Positions 44,491-54,806 are shown, counted from the stretch's first letter. The stretch is 64,000 nucleotides of DNA from Owenweeksia sp. (GCA_002695025.1 NZNV01000025.1:186001-250000), one strand, 5' to 3'. Notes: generated by a model not told the origin, from the sequence alone. Numbers and translations: made by a program.

Positions 44491-46377
44491 TTAATGCGAC
44501 ATCCGCATAGGGCTTGCTGCCAGGGCCGTGGCTATGCTTCCGGGTCGGATGGCTACAGCAGATTTAGGTTTCTTGGTACATCCATTGTCTACAAAATCCT
44601 GGAAGTCAAGTTGCCTGCGCAACAGGTCATTAAAATTCCAGGTAACAGGTCTTCCGGCAGGGTCAGGCACAGAGCCACCGGTAAGGAACTGAGATAATTG
44701 TACCGAAGCCGGGAACATACCATTCAACTCCAGGTGTGTAAAGGCCAGTGGACCGCCCTGACGGGATTCTCCACCGTGGCAACCACCACAGGTGTTCAAA
44801 GAAAGCAAGTGCCTGCAGGTATCGTTTACGATTTCATTACCGCTACCCACCGGACCGGCATCCCAGAAATGATTGGCATTACCACCGGTAATGGACTTGG
44901 CACCCAGGAAGGGAGCTCCACTTATTGGGTGGATAAGAGGTATATCATAGGTGTCATCTATGATCTGTGCCTGGTTGGCATTGGCAAAAGCGGCCAGCAT
45001 AGACACCTTAAACGGATCAAAAGAACCGGGAGGCAATACATGCGTATTGTAGCTGATCTCCGGGTTACGCACTACCGTTGCAGTAGTCAGCGGGTTTCCA
45101 GTTGCTGTAAGGTGGAATTCATTCAACCTCCATCCATCACCGTTATCCAGGGTGATTTCGTTGGTACGTACCTGGTTTATACAGTTTTCGTTGGGCTTGG
45201 AGGGGTTCTTTCCGCAAAGGGTTACCTGATTGGTAAGATCTTCCAATAGAGAATTATAAGAAGGATCACCAATAGGAAGCGTACTAAGGTCTGCCCACTT
45301 CAAAGCATAATTGTGAAGCTGATCACATTTAGGCATATTAATACCGTATTCAAAAATGGCAAGGAACCTGTGAGGGAAACATCCTTGGTTATCGATAAGC
45401 TGGAATACAAAGCGTATTTCACCGGCATCGGTCAGTGAATAACCTGTATTACCCCTTAAGTCCATACGGTTTACTATGGCAATGAGTTTAAAAGGAGTTT
45501 GTTTGGGATCCAAAGGTCCCCCGGGGAAAGCTTCCCAACTCTGAATGATATTTGCTACCAAAGGCCTTTTTTTAACCAGGTCACTGTTTTCGGTAATATC
45601 AAAAAACCATGAGTCTAACCACTTCCTTAGAAAATCTGAAGTTTGTATATCTGTAGCAATGCTGCCCGGGTTGAGTGAAGCCATTTGCCGTGAGATTTCC
45701 CAGAAGGTGTGAGGACCATTAGGGTTACCGCCCGTACAAGGATCATAGGTGCGTTTAGGATCTTCAATTACCTTTGGGTCGGTAATGAATAAAGAGTGAT
45801 CCACTAAAACGGGAACGCTGGCTACCTTGTTCTTACCATTAGCAGTGGCCGCAACGGGTCCGAGCATGGCCAGGGGTAGATTTACAGTACTTCCGGGTGT
45901 TATCCTGCTAAAATCCTGGTTGGCAATGTCCTGTACAATAGGACTGGAAACATCCACCATACTACGTCCTTTAAAAACAGGAACCTGGCCGGATACGATC
46001 AGGTCCTGGCGCTGTCTCATTTCTTCAGAAAACTGACCTATATCTTCCGTAGCATATACAGAATAGATTTTATCACCAGCTACAGCATCAGCTTCCTTAC
46101 CATCATCCCTCAAAACTACTTTTTGACCTTCCACCATAATAGCGTGAAAAGGTTTGGTGACATTGGGGTCGTTTATTTCAACATGGTATATTACGTTTTC
46201 ACCCGTTGGTAATGGAGCGGATAAAAATTCAACTTCAATATTATCGGCAACGGAGGCCCGTTGCGCAAAATCAGGGTCTACCTGAGTGTCTTCAAACTCA
46301 GTCATGAGTGCTCCACGATAAAACACGATAAGCACCAGGCCAGTCAGGAACAGGCTTATTATACTTTTTCGAATCAT
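44491..46377 (-). CDS. Large exported protein with one CxxCH-type motif
   Basis: The 628-residue product has an N-terminal hydrophobic segment (ISLFLTGLVLIVFY). A beta-rich N-terminal third containing FHAIMVEGQKVVLRDDGKEADAVAGDKIYS follows. Near the C terminus is NTCGGCHGGES (Cys-x-x-Cys-His). This resembles secreted proteins with a similar NTC.GCHGGE segment in other gliding bacteria and myxobacteria; the motif could bind heme c or a metal. No sorting domain is seen. Its own terminator follows. Function unknown. Confidence 0.65.
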   Translation of the reverse strand: MIRKSIISLFLTGLVLIVFYRGALMTEFEDTQVDPDFAQRASVADNIEVEFLSAPLPTGENVIYHVEINDPNVTKPFHAIMVEGQKVVLRDDGKEADAVAGDKIYSVYATEDIGQFSEEMRQRQDLIVSGQVPVFKGRSMVDVSSPIVQDIANQDFSRITPGSTVNLPLAMLGPVAATANGKNKVASVPVLVDHSLFITDPKVIEDPKRTYDPCTGGNPNGPHTFWEISRQMASLNPGSIATDIQTSDFLRKWLDSWFFDITENSDLVKKRPLVANIIQSWEAFPGGPLDPKQTPFKLIAIVNRMDLRGNTGYSLTDAGEIRFVFQLIDNQGCFPHRFLAIFEYGINMPKCDQLHNYALKWADLSTLPIGDPSYNSLLEDLTNQVTLCGKNPSKPNENCINQVRTNEITLDNGDGWRLNEFHLTATGNPLTTATVVRNPEISYNTHVLPPGSFDPFKVSMLAAFANANQAQIIDDTYDIPLIHPISGAPFLGAKSITGGNANHFWDAGPVGSGNEIVNDTCRHLLSLNTCGGCHGGESRQGGPLAFTHLELNGMFPASVQLSQFLTGGSVPDPAGRPVTWNFNDLLRRQLDFQDFVDNGCTKKPKSAVAIRPGSIATALAASPMRMSH

Positions 46378-46443
46378 TTTAATAAGTTTTTTGGTTATTG
46401 GATCCAGGAAACAAACTGGATAGAATGCTTCCCTTCATAAAGA

Positions 46444-47961
46444 TTAATAGGCTGTTACGGTAAATTCACGAGTGTAAACTTCTCCGTTTTCCACGCGCAC
46501 TTTCAAGAGGTAAACCCCTGCAGAAAGATTCTTTACGTCCACCGTATTCAGCTCCTCATCAAATTTCACATTAACCTGGCGACCGGTATAATCAAATACA
46601 TATATATCAGATATACTCTCTTTACCAGCTACTTCAAGGCTAAATGATTCTCTTACTGGGTTAGGGAACAACTGTAATGATTCATTACCGCTAACTGCCT
46701 TGTTCTGGCTACCTGGAAGGTTACTTACATAAATAACACCAGCATAGCGGCTATTGGAAGTTTCCCGGGTGGGTACGCCTATGGCAATAGCTCCATCGCT
46801 AAGTTGCACGTTACCAAACCTTTCTGAATTGGATGGATTGGGAGCCGTAATAATATCTTCAATAGTCCAGTAGTTGGATTTAAGATCTCTTTTATAAAGG
46901 AAAACAGCACCAGCATAAGTAATACCTTCTACATTGTAATTAGGTGCAGAAACGGCAATGTGATCGCCATCAAAGGAAATATCAGCTCCAAAACGATCAA
47001 TAGCCAAGCGGTTTTCAGGGCTGAGTTTTTGTGTAAAGTTCCATTTTCCATCCCGGTCACGTTGAAATATCTCCACACTACCTTGGCGGTTTTCCTGTGA
47101 TCCTACAGCTAAGAAGCTGCCGGAAACACTGATATTATTTCCAAAGTAAGATTGAGACTGCCTGTTTTGCTGTGTAACCTTCTGTGCAAGCGACCAGTTG
47201 CCACCTTCACGCTTAAAAATGTAAATAGCACCACTACGGGTAAGGTTGTTTTCACCAAACTGGTCTGAATCATCAGTTGGGGCTCCTATATATAGGTAGT
47301 CCCCATCAATAGCCAGAGAAGATCCAAAATCAGGTTTGAAACCATCCGAACGCAAGTAATCCTTACCGGATATTTTTTGAACAAAGCTCCAGCTTCCGGA
47401 ACCATTGTTTTCAAAAATGTAAACTTCCTGGGTAGCTCCGGCTACTACAGCAGCATATTTATCACTCAGCGCTACAGCTGATCCAAATTGCTGACCGTTA
47501 GCTTTTTCTCCCGCTAAAACGGAAAGTTTTTGCCCGGCTTCCCATTGCCCGGCTGCATTACGGTGATACATAAAAGCTGCTCCGGCAGGATAAGCTTCAT
47601 TTTCTGTTGTACGGGCATGGTATGCTCCTACCAGAAAATAGTCACCATTGATGGCCGCGCTGCTTCCATACCATTCAGATAGGGAAGATTGATTGGTGTG
47701 AACCATTTTTTGCAAAAGTTGCCATGCTCCGGAGGCAGCATCCCTGTTGTAGACGTAGAAAGCACCATTGCTTTGAGGGTCAGAAGAATACCCTTTTGAT
47801 AAAACAATAGCCTGATCGCCTTGAATAAAGACATCAGATCCGAAGCTTGCATAGCTATGCGGATCCGGGTTGGGAATTTCCTCAAGCTCCACGCTTCCAC
47901 TTTGTGCGAAACCGGTAGCTGAAGAAACGGACAGTACTCCAATGAGTATCCACTGTTTCAT
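46444..47961 (-). CDS. Secreted FG-GAP/beta-propeller protein with T9SS sorting domain
   Basis: The 505-residue product has a signal peptide (WILIGVLSVSSATGFAQ). About seven repeats follow of the type FGSDVFIQGDQAIV, FGSAVALSDKYAAV and FGSSLAIDGDYLYIGAP, the FG-GAP-like blades of an integrin-type beta-propeller. It ends with a T9SS sorting domain (LQLFPNPVRESFSLEV ... LSAGVYLLKV). ATG at 47961 is preferred to a start at 48006 because it places the signal peptide at the N terminus. It is exported and surface-attached or released. Confidence 0.8.
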   Translation of the reverse strand: MKQWILIGVLSVSSATGFAQSGSVELEEIPNPDPHSYASFGSDVFIQGDQAIVLSKGYSSDPQSNGAFYVYNRDAASGAWQLLQKMVHTNQSSLSEWYGSSAAINGDYFLVGAYHARTTENEAYPAGAAFMYHRNAAGQWEAGQKLSVLAGEKANGQQFGSAVALSDKYAAVVAGATQEVYIFENNGSGSWSFVQKISGKDYLRSDGFKPDFGSSLAIDGDYLYIGAPTDDSDQFGENNLTRSGAIYIFKREGGNWSLAQKVTQQNRQSQSYFGNNISVSGSFLAVGSQENRQGSVEIFQRDRDGKWNFTQKLSPENRLAIDRFGADISFDGDHIAVSAPNYNVEGITYAGAVFLYKRDLKSNYWTIEDIITAPNPSNSERFGNVQLSDGAIAIGVPTRETSNSRYAGVIYVSNLPGSQNKAVSGNESLQLFPNPVRESFSLEVAGKESISDIYVFDYTGRQVNVKFDEELNTVDVKNLSAGVYLLKVRVENGEVYTREFTVTAY

Positions 47962-48391
47962 GATTGTTGAGTTAGAGTTAATACTGGATAAAATATCTTC
48001 ACCCAAGATAAGATTATTTACAATAATTCAAAGAGGATCAGTTGGTTAGGGGTGATGATTTGAGGTTTGTACGGTTTTTTTTGTTGTATTAGTGATACTG
48101 TACTTTATTGTCTGTCAACCAACTAAATTTTTGGATTTTCGCAATTATATTTTTGATAGGATATCGTTATTTAGACTGGGTCTAACTTAGAAAGCGAGAC
48201 TTTAGCCTCCTTTCCGTTTTGAAAAACCCCCACTAACCAAATGAAAAGGTGCGGTCCGCAACATGGGGATTTTTTCCACGAAAAAGCAGCAATTACCCCT
48301 GAAAACCGGTTGGAATGGCGTTTGGCAAAGTTTTGGCCGAACAATTTTTGTCAGTAAAATATTATACTGCCATAACAAATTCACTAAAACC
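47962..48391. other. Intergenic region between two divergent genes
   Basis: About 430 bases with AT-rich stretches and probable promoters for both sides; no gene or notable repeat seen. Confidence 0.4.
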
Positions 48392-49237
48392 ATGAAAAGA
48401 ATATCACACCTTGCCATAGCATCGCTATTGGCTTTGGGCACAACTACATCTTGTGTCTCCAAGAAAAAGTATGTAAGTGCTCAAAACAAGATAGACCGCC
48501 TGCAACAAGACAGTACTGCTCTGGAAAGAGAGGTGGCTAATCTTGAGACCGAACTGGAAAGGACTTCTTCTCAGTTTTCCAAGTATAAGGATATGAGTGA
48601 GGATCAAAAGGCAGCTATGATGGCCCAATTGCAAAAACAGGGTTCAGAGTTGAGTGAAAAGGACCAGGCACTTCAATTGAGAGCTCAACGCCTACGTGCC
48701 TTGCAAGACCGTCTCAACCGCCAGCAGGAAATCGTTAACAATCTTCGTCAGACAGTAGCGGATGCACTGGTGAATTTTGATGCCGAGGACCTTAGTGTAG
48801 AGGTAAAGAACGGTAAGGTATATGTATCCTTAAGTGATAAGTTGTTATTCCCTTCGGGAAGTGCCAAACTCAATACCGAAGGAAAAAATGCCATCGGGAA
48901 GGTTGCGGAGGTGCTTCAGAAAAATCCTAAGATCAGTATTGAGGTAGTTGGCCATACGGATGATGTACCTATTAATACAGCTAAATACTCGGATAACTGG
49001 GATTTGAGTACCGCAAGGGCTACCACCATTACCCGGTTGCTCACTGATGACTACAATATTACAGGTGAACGCCTTACAGCTTCAGGCATGAGTAAATACA
49101 GCCCCGTAGCCTCCAATGAAACTAAAGAAGGGCGCTCCAGGAACAGGCGTACTGAAATAGTGCTTACCCCTAAGCTGGAAGAACTCTTTAAGATATTAAG
49201 TGGTGAAGTGGAAGCTTCTACTCCCGTAGAACAGTAA
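48392..49237 (+). CDS. OmpA-family lipoprotein
   Basis: The 281-residue product has a signal peptide with lipobox (TTTSC). A coiled-coil stalk follows (about 30-110, RLQQDSTALEREVANLETELE), then an OmpA/peptidoglycan-binding domain (LLFPSGSAKLNTEGKNAI; VVGHTDDVPIN; LSTARATTITRLL; SRNRRTEIVL). It would tether the outer membrane to peptidoglycan through the domain's Asp and Arg. ATG at 48392 is chosen over 48263 to place the signal peptide at the N terminus. Confidence 0.85.
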   Translation: MKRISHLAIASLLALGTTTSCVSKKKYVSAQNKIDRLQQDSTALEREVANLETELERTSSQFSKYKDMSEDQKAAMMAQLQKQGSELSEKDQALQLRAQRLRALQDRLNRQQEIVNNLRQTVADALVNFDAEDLSVEVKNGKVYVSLSDKLLFPSGSAKLNTEGKNAIGKVAEVLQKNPKISIEVVGHTDDVPINTAKYSDNWDLSTARATTITRLLTDDYNITGERLTASGMSKYSPVASNETKEGRSRNRRTEIVLTPKLEELFKILSGEVEASTPVEQ

Positions 49238-49269
49238 TTAATTATTTAAATCATAATTTGAATACAGAT

Positions 49270-50070
49270 ATGAAAACGATAGGGAAATTGTCGCTAACCG
49301 TAACGTTTGCTTTATCTCTGCTCTTTATAGGATGTAAAAAAGATGACTCCGATGGTAGTAATGAACCGGCAAAGGTCATGATGAGGCTTACTGACGCCCC
49401 GGCTGATTACGATGCTGTATTGATTGATGTGCGGGCGGTGGAGATCCACTATGAAGATGAAAGCGAAGAAGCAGGATGGGAAACTCTGGATAATGTACGT
49501 CCCGGGATCTATAATCTGCTGGATTTTACCAATGGTATAGATACGCTTATCGCTTATGATGATGTACCAGCCCGTAGGATCAACCAAATACGCCTGATCC
49601 TTGGATCAGATAATGATGTGGTGATCGATGGTATTTCGTATGATCTGAAAACCCCATCTGCCCAACAATCTGGTTTAAAACTGAATGTTCAGGAAACCCT
49701 GGAGCCCGGTCTGGTATATGAGTTCTGGTTGGATTTTGATGCCAGCCGTTCCATTGTGACCACCGGCAATGGTAATTACATACTTAAGCCTGTGATCCGT
49801 GTATTTACGAAAGTGACTACCGGAAGTATTGAAGGAACGGTAATGCCAGCGGCTTCACATCCCGCTATTCTTGCCTATAATGCTGCTGGAGATACTGCGG
49901 CTGCACGTGCCGATTCGGTGACCGGATATTTTCTGATCCCGGGTTTGAATGATGGTTCCTATACCATTGAATTTGATCCCGTATCCCCCTACCAGCCGAA
50001 GACTGAAACCGGGGTGGTTGTTTCCACCGGAGTGGTTACGGATATGGATACCGTGATCATTACACAGTAA
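49270..50070 (+). CDS. DUF4382 lipoprotein
   Basis: The 266-residue product has a lipobox (LLFIGC). The DUF4382 core reads VMMRLTDAPADYDAVLIDVRAVEIHYED, with YNLLDFTNGIDTLIAYDDVPARRINQIRLILG. A C-terminal carboxypeptidase-regulatory-like beta-sandwich follows (GSIEGTVMPAASHP ... DGSYTIEFDP). It is an envelope lipoprotein of unknown function. The OmpA gene lies 32 bases upstream. Confidence 0.8.
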   Translation: MKTIGKLSLTVTFALSLLFIGCKKDDSDGSNEPAKVMMRLTDAPADYDAVLIDVRAVEIHYEDESEEAGWETLDNVRPGIYNLLDFTNGIDTLIAYDDVPARRINQIRLILGSDNDVVIDGISYDLKTPSAQQSGLKLNVQETLEPGLVYEFWLDFDASRSIVTTGNGNYILKPVIRVFTKVTTGSIEGTVMPAASHPAILAYNAAGDTAAARADSVTGYFLIPGLNDGSYTIEFDPVSPYQPKTETGVVVSTGVVTDMDTVIITQ

Positions 50071-50088
50071 GTAGTTACCTTATATATG

Positions 50089-50118
50089 AAAAGGCCCCGG
50101 AAATTTCCGGGGCCTTTT
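50089..50118. terminator. Bidirectional terminator
   Basis: AAAAGGCCCCGG AAATTT CCGGGGCCTTTT, a near-perfect palindrome between convergent genes. Confidence 0.9.
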
Positions 50119-50142
50119 CCATTTTATAAAGGGCATAGCCGC

Positions 50143-50571
50143 TTAGATCAGTTTTTTGATAACCCCTGTTACCACTCCCCATAAACGAAAGTCCATAAAC
50201 TGGGTGATCCGGATGGGAGAATAATTCTTATTGGCAGGTTGCAGGAACAACTCTGCACCATTTTTATAGAGGCGTTTTACGGTATAATCACCGTTGATCA
50301 CAGCCAGGACCACGTTATTATTCTGAGGTTCCAGTTCGCGATCCACAATAAGCAGATCCCCATCATCTATACCAGCATCTATCATGCTTTGTCCGGCAAC
50401 TCTCACACAAAAGGTGGATTTTTTATTGCGGATAAGCTCTTCATTAATGTTGATGGTACTTTGGAAAGGCATGGAAACATAGGAGGGGTCGCCAGCTGCC
50501 ACACCCATATCAAAAAAAGGCACAGGGAAACCATTTTCTCCTTCCAGGGGAATTATCTCGTTTACTTTCAT
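50143..50571 (-). CDS. umuD: UmuD-like S24 peptidase
   Basis: The 142-residue product has the UmuD/LexA peptidase core: GQSMIDAGIDDGDLLIVDR with the Ser at 62, and DYTVKRL with Lys99 as catalytic dyad. An Ala-Gly pair at 26-27 (VAAGDPS) is the likely self-cleavage site. There is no HTH, so it is UmuD and not LexA. umuC usually follows umuD, but the downstream gene here is on the other strand, so it is an orphan in this window. Confidence 0.85.
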   Translation of the reverse strand: MKVNEIIPLEGENGFPVPFFDMGVAAGDPSYVSMPFQSTININEELIRNKKSTFCVRVAGQSMIDAGIDDGDLLIVDRELEPQNNNVVLAVINGDYTVKRLYKNGAELFLQPANKNYSPIRITQFMDFRLWGVVTGVIKKLI

Positions 50572-50608
50572 AGCAGAAGGTTTACAGGAATGCTATAACC
50601 GACAGTGC

Positions 50609-51385
50609 CTAGATGACCTTTTTGATCACGCGTAACTTGTGGGTATGCATACCTTTTTCAGCATTAAAGATACCGGTTTGATCCAAACGATCCAACCTCA
50701 CTTTTCCGGAAGCGTGAATAATATAGTTATCGCTGAGGATGATGCCTACATGCGTTATAATGCCTTCTTCATTGTCAAAAAAAGCCAGATCACCAGGTTC
50801 GGATTCTTCAATAAAACTGAGCGTAATACCATGGCGCGCCTGTTCTGCAGAATCGCGGGGCAGAGGGTAGCCGGTTAAGCGGTATACCATCTGAGTGTAT
50901 CCAGAGCAATCAATTCCCAAAGGGGTGCGGCCTCCCCACAGGTAGGGCGCATTCAGGTACTGATAGGCGTATTCCACCAGGCTGGTACGTGAAGATGTCT
51001 TAGTCGAAAAAGGCCCCATAAAATCAAAATGGGTATACTCCAGATCTACTTGCCCACCCTTTTTCATTTTGGGTAACATAGAACCTAACAACACGGGAAA
51101 GAAGCTGCCGGAATCCGGGTGGGAAATGATCTCGATCATTTCAGTTGAAACCGGTACTGCACCTTCCTGCACTTCATTATAAAAGTTCTCACTCAGCTGT
51201 TCCCACTGCTTATTGTCAATCCAGCCTTCATAGTTATCATGGGCCAGGCGTATGCGTGACCATTTTTTGCGTTGCTCCAAAACCTTAAAGGTTTCACCGA
51301 ACAGGACCTGATTGGTCATTTCAGCACGGTCATCGGGTTCAGACCGCATCGGAATTACGCTAAGGCTACAAACCCCGTATTGCAT
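50609..51385 (-). CDS. SH3b-NlpC/P60 endopeptidase
   Basis: The 258-residue product has N-terminal SH3-like domains (YGVCSLSVIPMRSEPDDRAEM..GETFKVLEQRKKWSRI). The NlpC/P60 domain follows, with catalytic Cys (GIDCSGYTQMVY), His (THVGIIL) and the following HASG. It cleaves peptidoglycan stem peptides. It lacks a recognisable signal peptide, as seen in some cytoplasmic or recycling forms of the family. It is followed by umuD after 37 bases. Confidence 0.88.
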   Translation of the reverse strand: MQYGVCSLSVIPMRSEPDDRAEMTNQVLFGETFKVLEQRKKWSRIRLAHDNYEGWIDNKQWEQLSENFYNEVQEGAVPVSTEMIEIISHPDSGSFFPVLLGSMLPKMKKGGQVDLEYTHFDFMGPFSTKTSSRTSLVEYAYQYLNAPYLWGGRTPLGIDCSGYTQMVYRLTGYPLPRDSAEQARHGITLSFIEESEPGDLAFFDNEEGIITHVGIILSDNYIIHASGKVRLDRLDQTGIFNAEKGMHTHKLRVIKKVI

Positions 51386-51409
51386 GCAGTGGTTGTAATT
51401 AAGCTGGGT

Positions 51410-52588
51410 TTATAAAGATTCGATAACCAGGGCAGAAGCACCACCACCACCATTGCAAATTCCGGCAGCACCGTATTTGCCGTTATTTTGCTTCAATACA
51501 TTAAGCAAGGTAACTACAATACGGGCTCCACTGGCTCCCAGTGGGTGGCCGATGGATACAGCTCCACCGTTTATATTGGTTTGGGAGGCATCAATTCCGA
51601 GGAGTTGCATGTTGGCCAATCCTACTACAGAAAATGCCTCATTCAACTCATAGTAGCTGATATCTTCTTTTTTGAGTCCTGCTTTTTCAATAGCCAAGGG
51701 TACGGCTTTGGCAGGGGAGGTGGTAAACCATTCTGATGCCTGGGCGGCATCAGCATAGGACACTACTCTGGCCAGGGGCTTCAAACCCAGGGCTTGTGCT
51801 TTTTCAGCGCTCATCAATACCATAGCGGCCGCACCATCATTGAGATTTGAGGCATTGGCAGCAGTTACCGATCCTTCCTTATCAAATACCGGGCGCAGTT
51901 GAGGTATTTTTTCAAAGTTTACCTTTTTATAATCTTCATCTTCAGTAACCAGGATAGGGTCACCTTTGCGCTGGGGTATTTCAACGGGTATCACTTCATC
52001 TTTAAAACGACCATTGGCCCAGGCATCAGCACTGCGTTTGTAGCTGTTAATGGCAAATTCATCCTGTTCCTCACGGCTAAAGTTCATGTCCCTGGCACAA
52101 AGCTCGGCACAGTTACCCATGTGTGTTTTATTGTAAACATCAGTAAGACCGTCACGCAACAAGCCATCTATCATTTCTATGCTACCCAGTTTCTGTCCAT
52201 TACGTCCATTGGGAAGGTAATGGGGAACCATGCTCATATTTTCCATACCACCAGCTACTATGACATCGGCATCACCACAACGGATAGCCTGGGCGGCCTG
52301 CATAATAGCCTTCATACCGCTGGAGCAAACCTTATTCACAGTAGTACAGGGAACGGTTTCACTAAGGCCTGCACCCAGGGCCGCCTGACGGGCAGGAGCC
52401 TGTCCGTTGTTGGCCTGCAGCACATTACCCATCAATACCTCCTGAACTTCTTTGGGGTCCAGCTGTATTTTGTCCAGAGCTCCTTTAATGGCAATGGATC
52501 CGAGCTGTGTGGCAGGTATGGTGGATAAAGAGCCTAAAAAGCCCCCGATGGGTGTTCTTACGGCTGAAACTATTACTACATCTCTCAT
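51410..52588 (-). CDS. Acetyl-CoA C-acetyltransferase (thiolase)
   Basis: The 392-residue product condenses or cleaves acyl-CoA units. Cys88 lies in NKVCSSGMKA; GGAVSIGHPLGASGAR and GICNGGGGASALVIE carry the C-terminal His and Cys. MENMSMVPHYL also fits thiolase II. Full length. It may act in ketone-body, branched-chain or butyrate-type metabolism; context does not decide which. A divergent gene starts at 52701. Confidence 0.93.
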   Translation of the reverse strand: MRDVVIVSAVRTPIGGFLGSLSTIPATQLGSIAIKGALDKIQLDPKEVQEVLMGNVLQANNGQAPARQAALGAGLSETVPCTTVNKVCSSGMKAIMQAAQAIRCGDADVIVAGGMENMSMVPHYLPNGRNGQKLGSIEMIDGLLRDGLTDVYNKTHMGNCAELCARDMNFSREEQDEFAINSYKRSADAWANGRFKDEVIPVEIPQRKGDPILVTEDEDYKKVNFEKIPQLRPVFDKEGSVTAANASNLNDGAAAMVLMSAEKAQALGLKPLARVVSYADAAQASEWFTTSPAKAVPLAIEKAGLKKEDISYYELNEAFSVVGLANMQLLGIDASQTNINGGAVSIGHPLGASGARIVVTLLNVLKQNNGKYGAAGICNGGGGASALVIESL

Positions 52589-52700
52589 ATCGTGATATAT
52601 TTTTACTAAGCGATTGTACGGAGGGCGAAAATACAGAAAAATTAAGCGAATTTGCCGGACGTAGGTTTATAGCTATTTTTGAACTCGAGGCGTACGCTAC

Positions 52701-54782
52701 ATGAAAAAACTCCTGTTATATCTCCAGAACCGACAAACCCAAATGGCCAGTGTTCTGCTCTTTGTTTTATCGGTTGCTTTTGTGGTATACCTGAACCCCA
52801 GGGAGGCCAAGTTTAAATATGAATTCCAGAAGGGCAAGCCGTGGCTGTACGAAAACCTGGTGGCACCTTTTGATTTTGCCGTGGTAAAAAGCTCTGAGGA
52901 ACTGGAAAAGGAGCGCAAGCAGCTTCGCAATAATAAAACCTTGTTCCTGGTTCGTGAGGAGGGCCTGAAGACCGCTGCGCTAAGCCAGTTTGAAAAGGAA
53001 ATAAGCCGGAAGTGGCGCCTGGCCAAGGACAGTGGATTGCTGACCACCAATACATCTCCGTCCCTGGCCGGAGTTATCCAAAACGGTAAGAAAATTATCA
53101 GTCATATCTATGACAAGGGTGTTTTAAAGCCCATAGAGAGTGATGTGTCCAGGAATTACGGGGAGATATTACTTACGGAAAAAGGAATAAGCAAAGCAGT
53201 TTCCTTTGAAAACTTCTATACCATAAAGGAAGCAGCAATGTATGCGCGTACCAACTTACCTTACTCCTCCAATGAGGAAGTATATAACCTGGTGATTGGG
53301 GTTATCATCAATAACCTGGATTACAATATATTATTTGATGAGAACACCACCAATAATTACCTGAAGTCGCAGCTGGACAATATACTGCCAACCAAGGGCC
53401 TGGTACAACGCGGGGAGTTGGTGATCTTTAAGGGAAACCTGGTGGATGATGAAAAATTCGCCAAACTTTCTTCCTTAAGGCAGGCGTATGAAGGTTCCTT
53501 TTCCACCAAGGCCAGCCTGTACTATATACTCTTTGGCCAGATATTGCTGGTAAGCATTCTCTTTCTGGTATTATTCCTCTTCCTTTACCAGTTCAGGCAG
53601 CGCATTATGGAAGACGTTTCCAAGCTTACCTTCATCCTGGTAAACGTGCTCTTGATGGTTTTTATGGCCAAGATAGTTATGGACTTTGGGGTAGAGTATA
53701 TTTACCTGGCGCCTTTTCCCATCTTACCTATTGTTATACGTTCCTTCTTTGATACCCGTATTGCCTTGTTTGTGCACATGGTAGCTATGTTGCTCATTGG
53801 CTTCCTGGTGCCCAACAGCTTTGAGTTTATCTTCCTGCAGTTCATAGCCGGTATTTTTGCCATTATCCTGGTTAACAATTTATACAAAAGAGGGCAGCTC
53901 TTTTTTACTGCGGCCAAGATCATAGCGGTATACTGTCTGTCATACCTGAGCATGGCCATTATACAGGAAGGTTCGTTCAAGCAGATCGAGATGATCAACT
54001 TCGCTTATTTTGCCGGTAACGGATTTTTGACCCTTATTTCCTTTCCGCTCATTTATATGGAAGAAAAGCTCTTTGGTTTTGTCTCGGATGTGTCGTTGTT
54101 GGAACTCAGTGATACCAATAACCCCCTGTTACGCGAACTGGCACAAAAAGCACCCGGTACCTTTCAGCATTCCCTGCAGGTAGCTAACCTGGCAGAAGCA
54201 GCCGTGCTGAGCATTAACGGAAATGCACTACTGGTGCGCACCGGGGCACTTTACCATGATATTGGCAAGATGACCTATCCGATGTATTTTATCGAAAACC
54301 AGCATACAGGGCTTAACCCGCATGATGAACTTTCATTTGAGGAAAGTGCCCAGATGATCATCGGACACGTAAAAGAGGGGATAAAGATTGCCAAGAAGAA
54401 TAACCTGCCGGATGTGCTTATTGATTTTATACGTACGCACCACGGTACTACCACGGTAATGTATTTCTATAAACAGTATATCAAGAATTTCCCGGAGCAG
54501 GAGGTGGATCTTAAAAAGTTCACCTATCCCGGCCCCAAGCCTTTTAGTAAAGAAACAGCAGCCTTAATGATGGCGGATAGTGTGGAGGCGGCCAGCCGCA
54601 GCATGAATAAGCCGGATCATGATAATATCGATAAGCTGGTAGAGAGTATTATTGATCACCAGATGGAGAGCGGACAATTTGAAAATGCGGAGATTACCTT
54701 GCGTGAGATCAAGGATATCAAAAAGATATTCAAGAAGATGCTGATGAACATCTACCATGTACGAATACAATACCCCGAATAA
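52701..54782 (+). CDS. 7TMR-HD family phosphohydrolase (PgpH-like)
   Basis: The 693-residue product has an N-terminal membrane segment and an extracytoplasmic 7TMR-HDED domain (about 30-270). Several membrane helices (about 275-460) and a cytoplasmic HD domain follow, with FQHSLQVANLAE and ALYHDIGKM, then HGTTTVMYFY. Firmicute PgpH homologues degrade c-di-AMP; that activity here is inferred. Full length for the family. Confidence 0.9.
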   Translation: MKKLLLYLQNRQTQMASVLLFVLSVAFVVYLNPREAKFKYEFQKGKPWLYENLVAPFDFAVVKSSEELEKERKQLRNNKTLFLVREEGLKTAALSQFEKEISRKWRLAKDSGLLTTNTSPSLAGVIQNGKKIISHIYDKGVLKPIESDVSRNYGEILLTEKGISKAVSFENFYTIKEAAMYARTNLPYSSNEEVYNLVIGVIINNLDYNILFDENTTNNYLKSQLDNILPTKGLVQRGELVIFKGNLVDDEKFAKLSSLRQAYEGSFSTKASLYYILFGQILLVSILFLVLFLFLYQFRQRIMEDVSKLTFILVNVLLMVFMAKIVMDFGVEYIYLAPFPILPIVIRSFFDTRIALFVHMVAMLLIGFLVPNSFEFIFLQFIAGIFAIILVNNLYKRGQLFFTAAKIIAVYCLSYLSMAIIQEGSFKQIEMINFAYFAGNGFLTLISFPLIYMEEKLFGFVSDVSLLELSDTNNPLLRELAQKAPGTFQHSLQVANLAEAAVLSINGNALLVRTGALYHDIGKMTYPMYFIENQHTGLNPHDELSFEESAQMIIGHVKEGIKIAKKNNLPDVLIDFIRTHHGTTTVMYFYKQYIKNFPEQEVDLKKFTYPGPKPFSKETAALMMADSVEAASRSMNKPDHDNIDKLVESIIDHQMESGQFENAEITLREIKDIKKIFKKMLMNIYHVRIQYPE

Positions 54783-54806
54783 TTTACGGGAATTGTTAAA
54801 AGAGAC

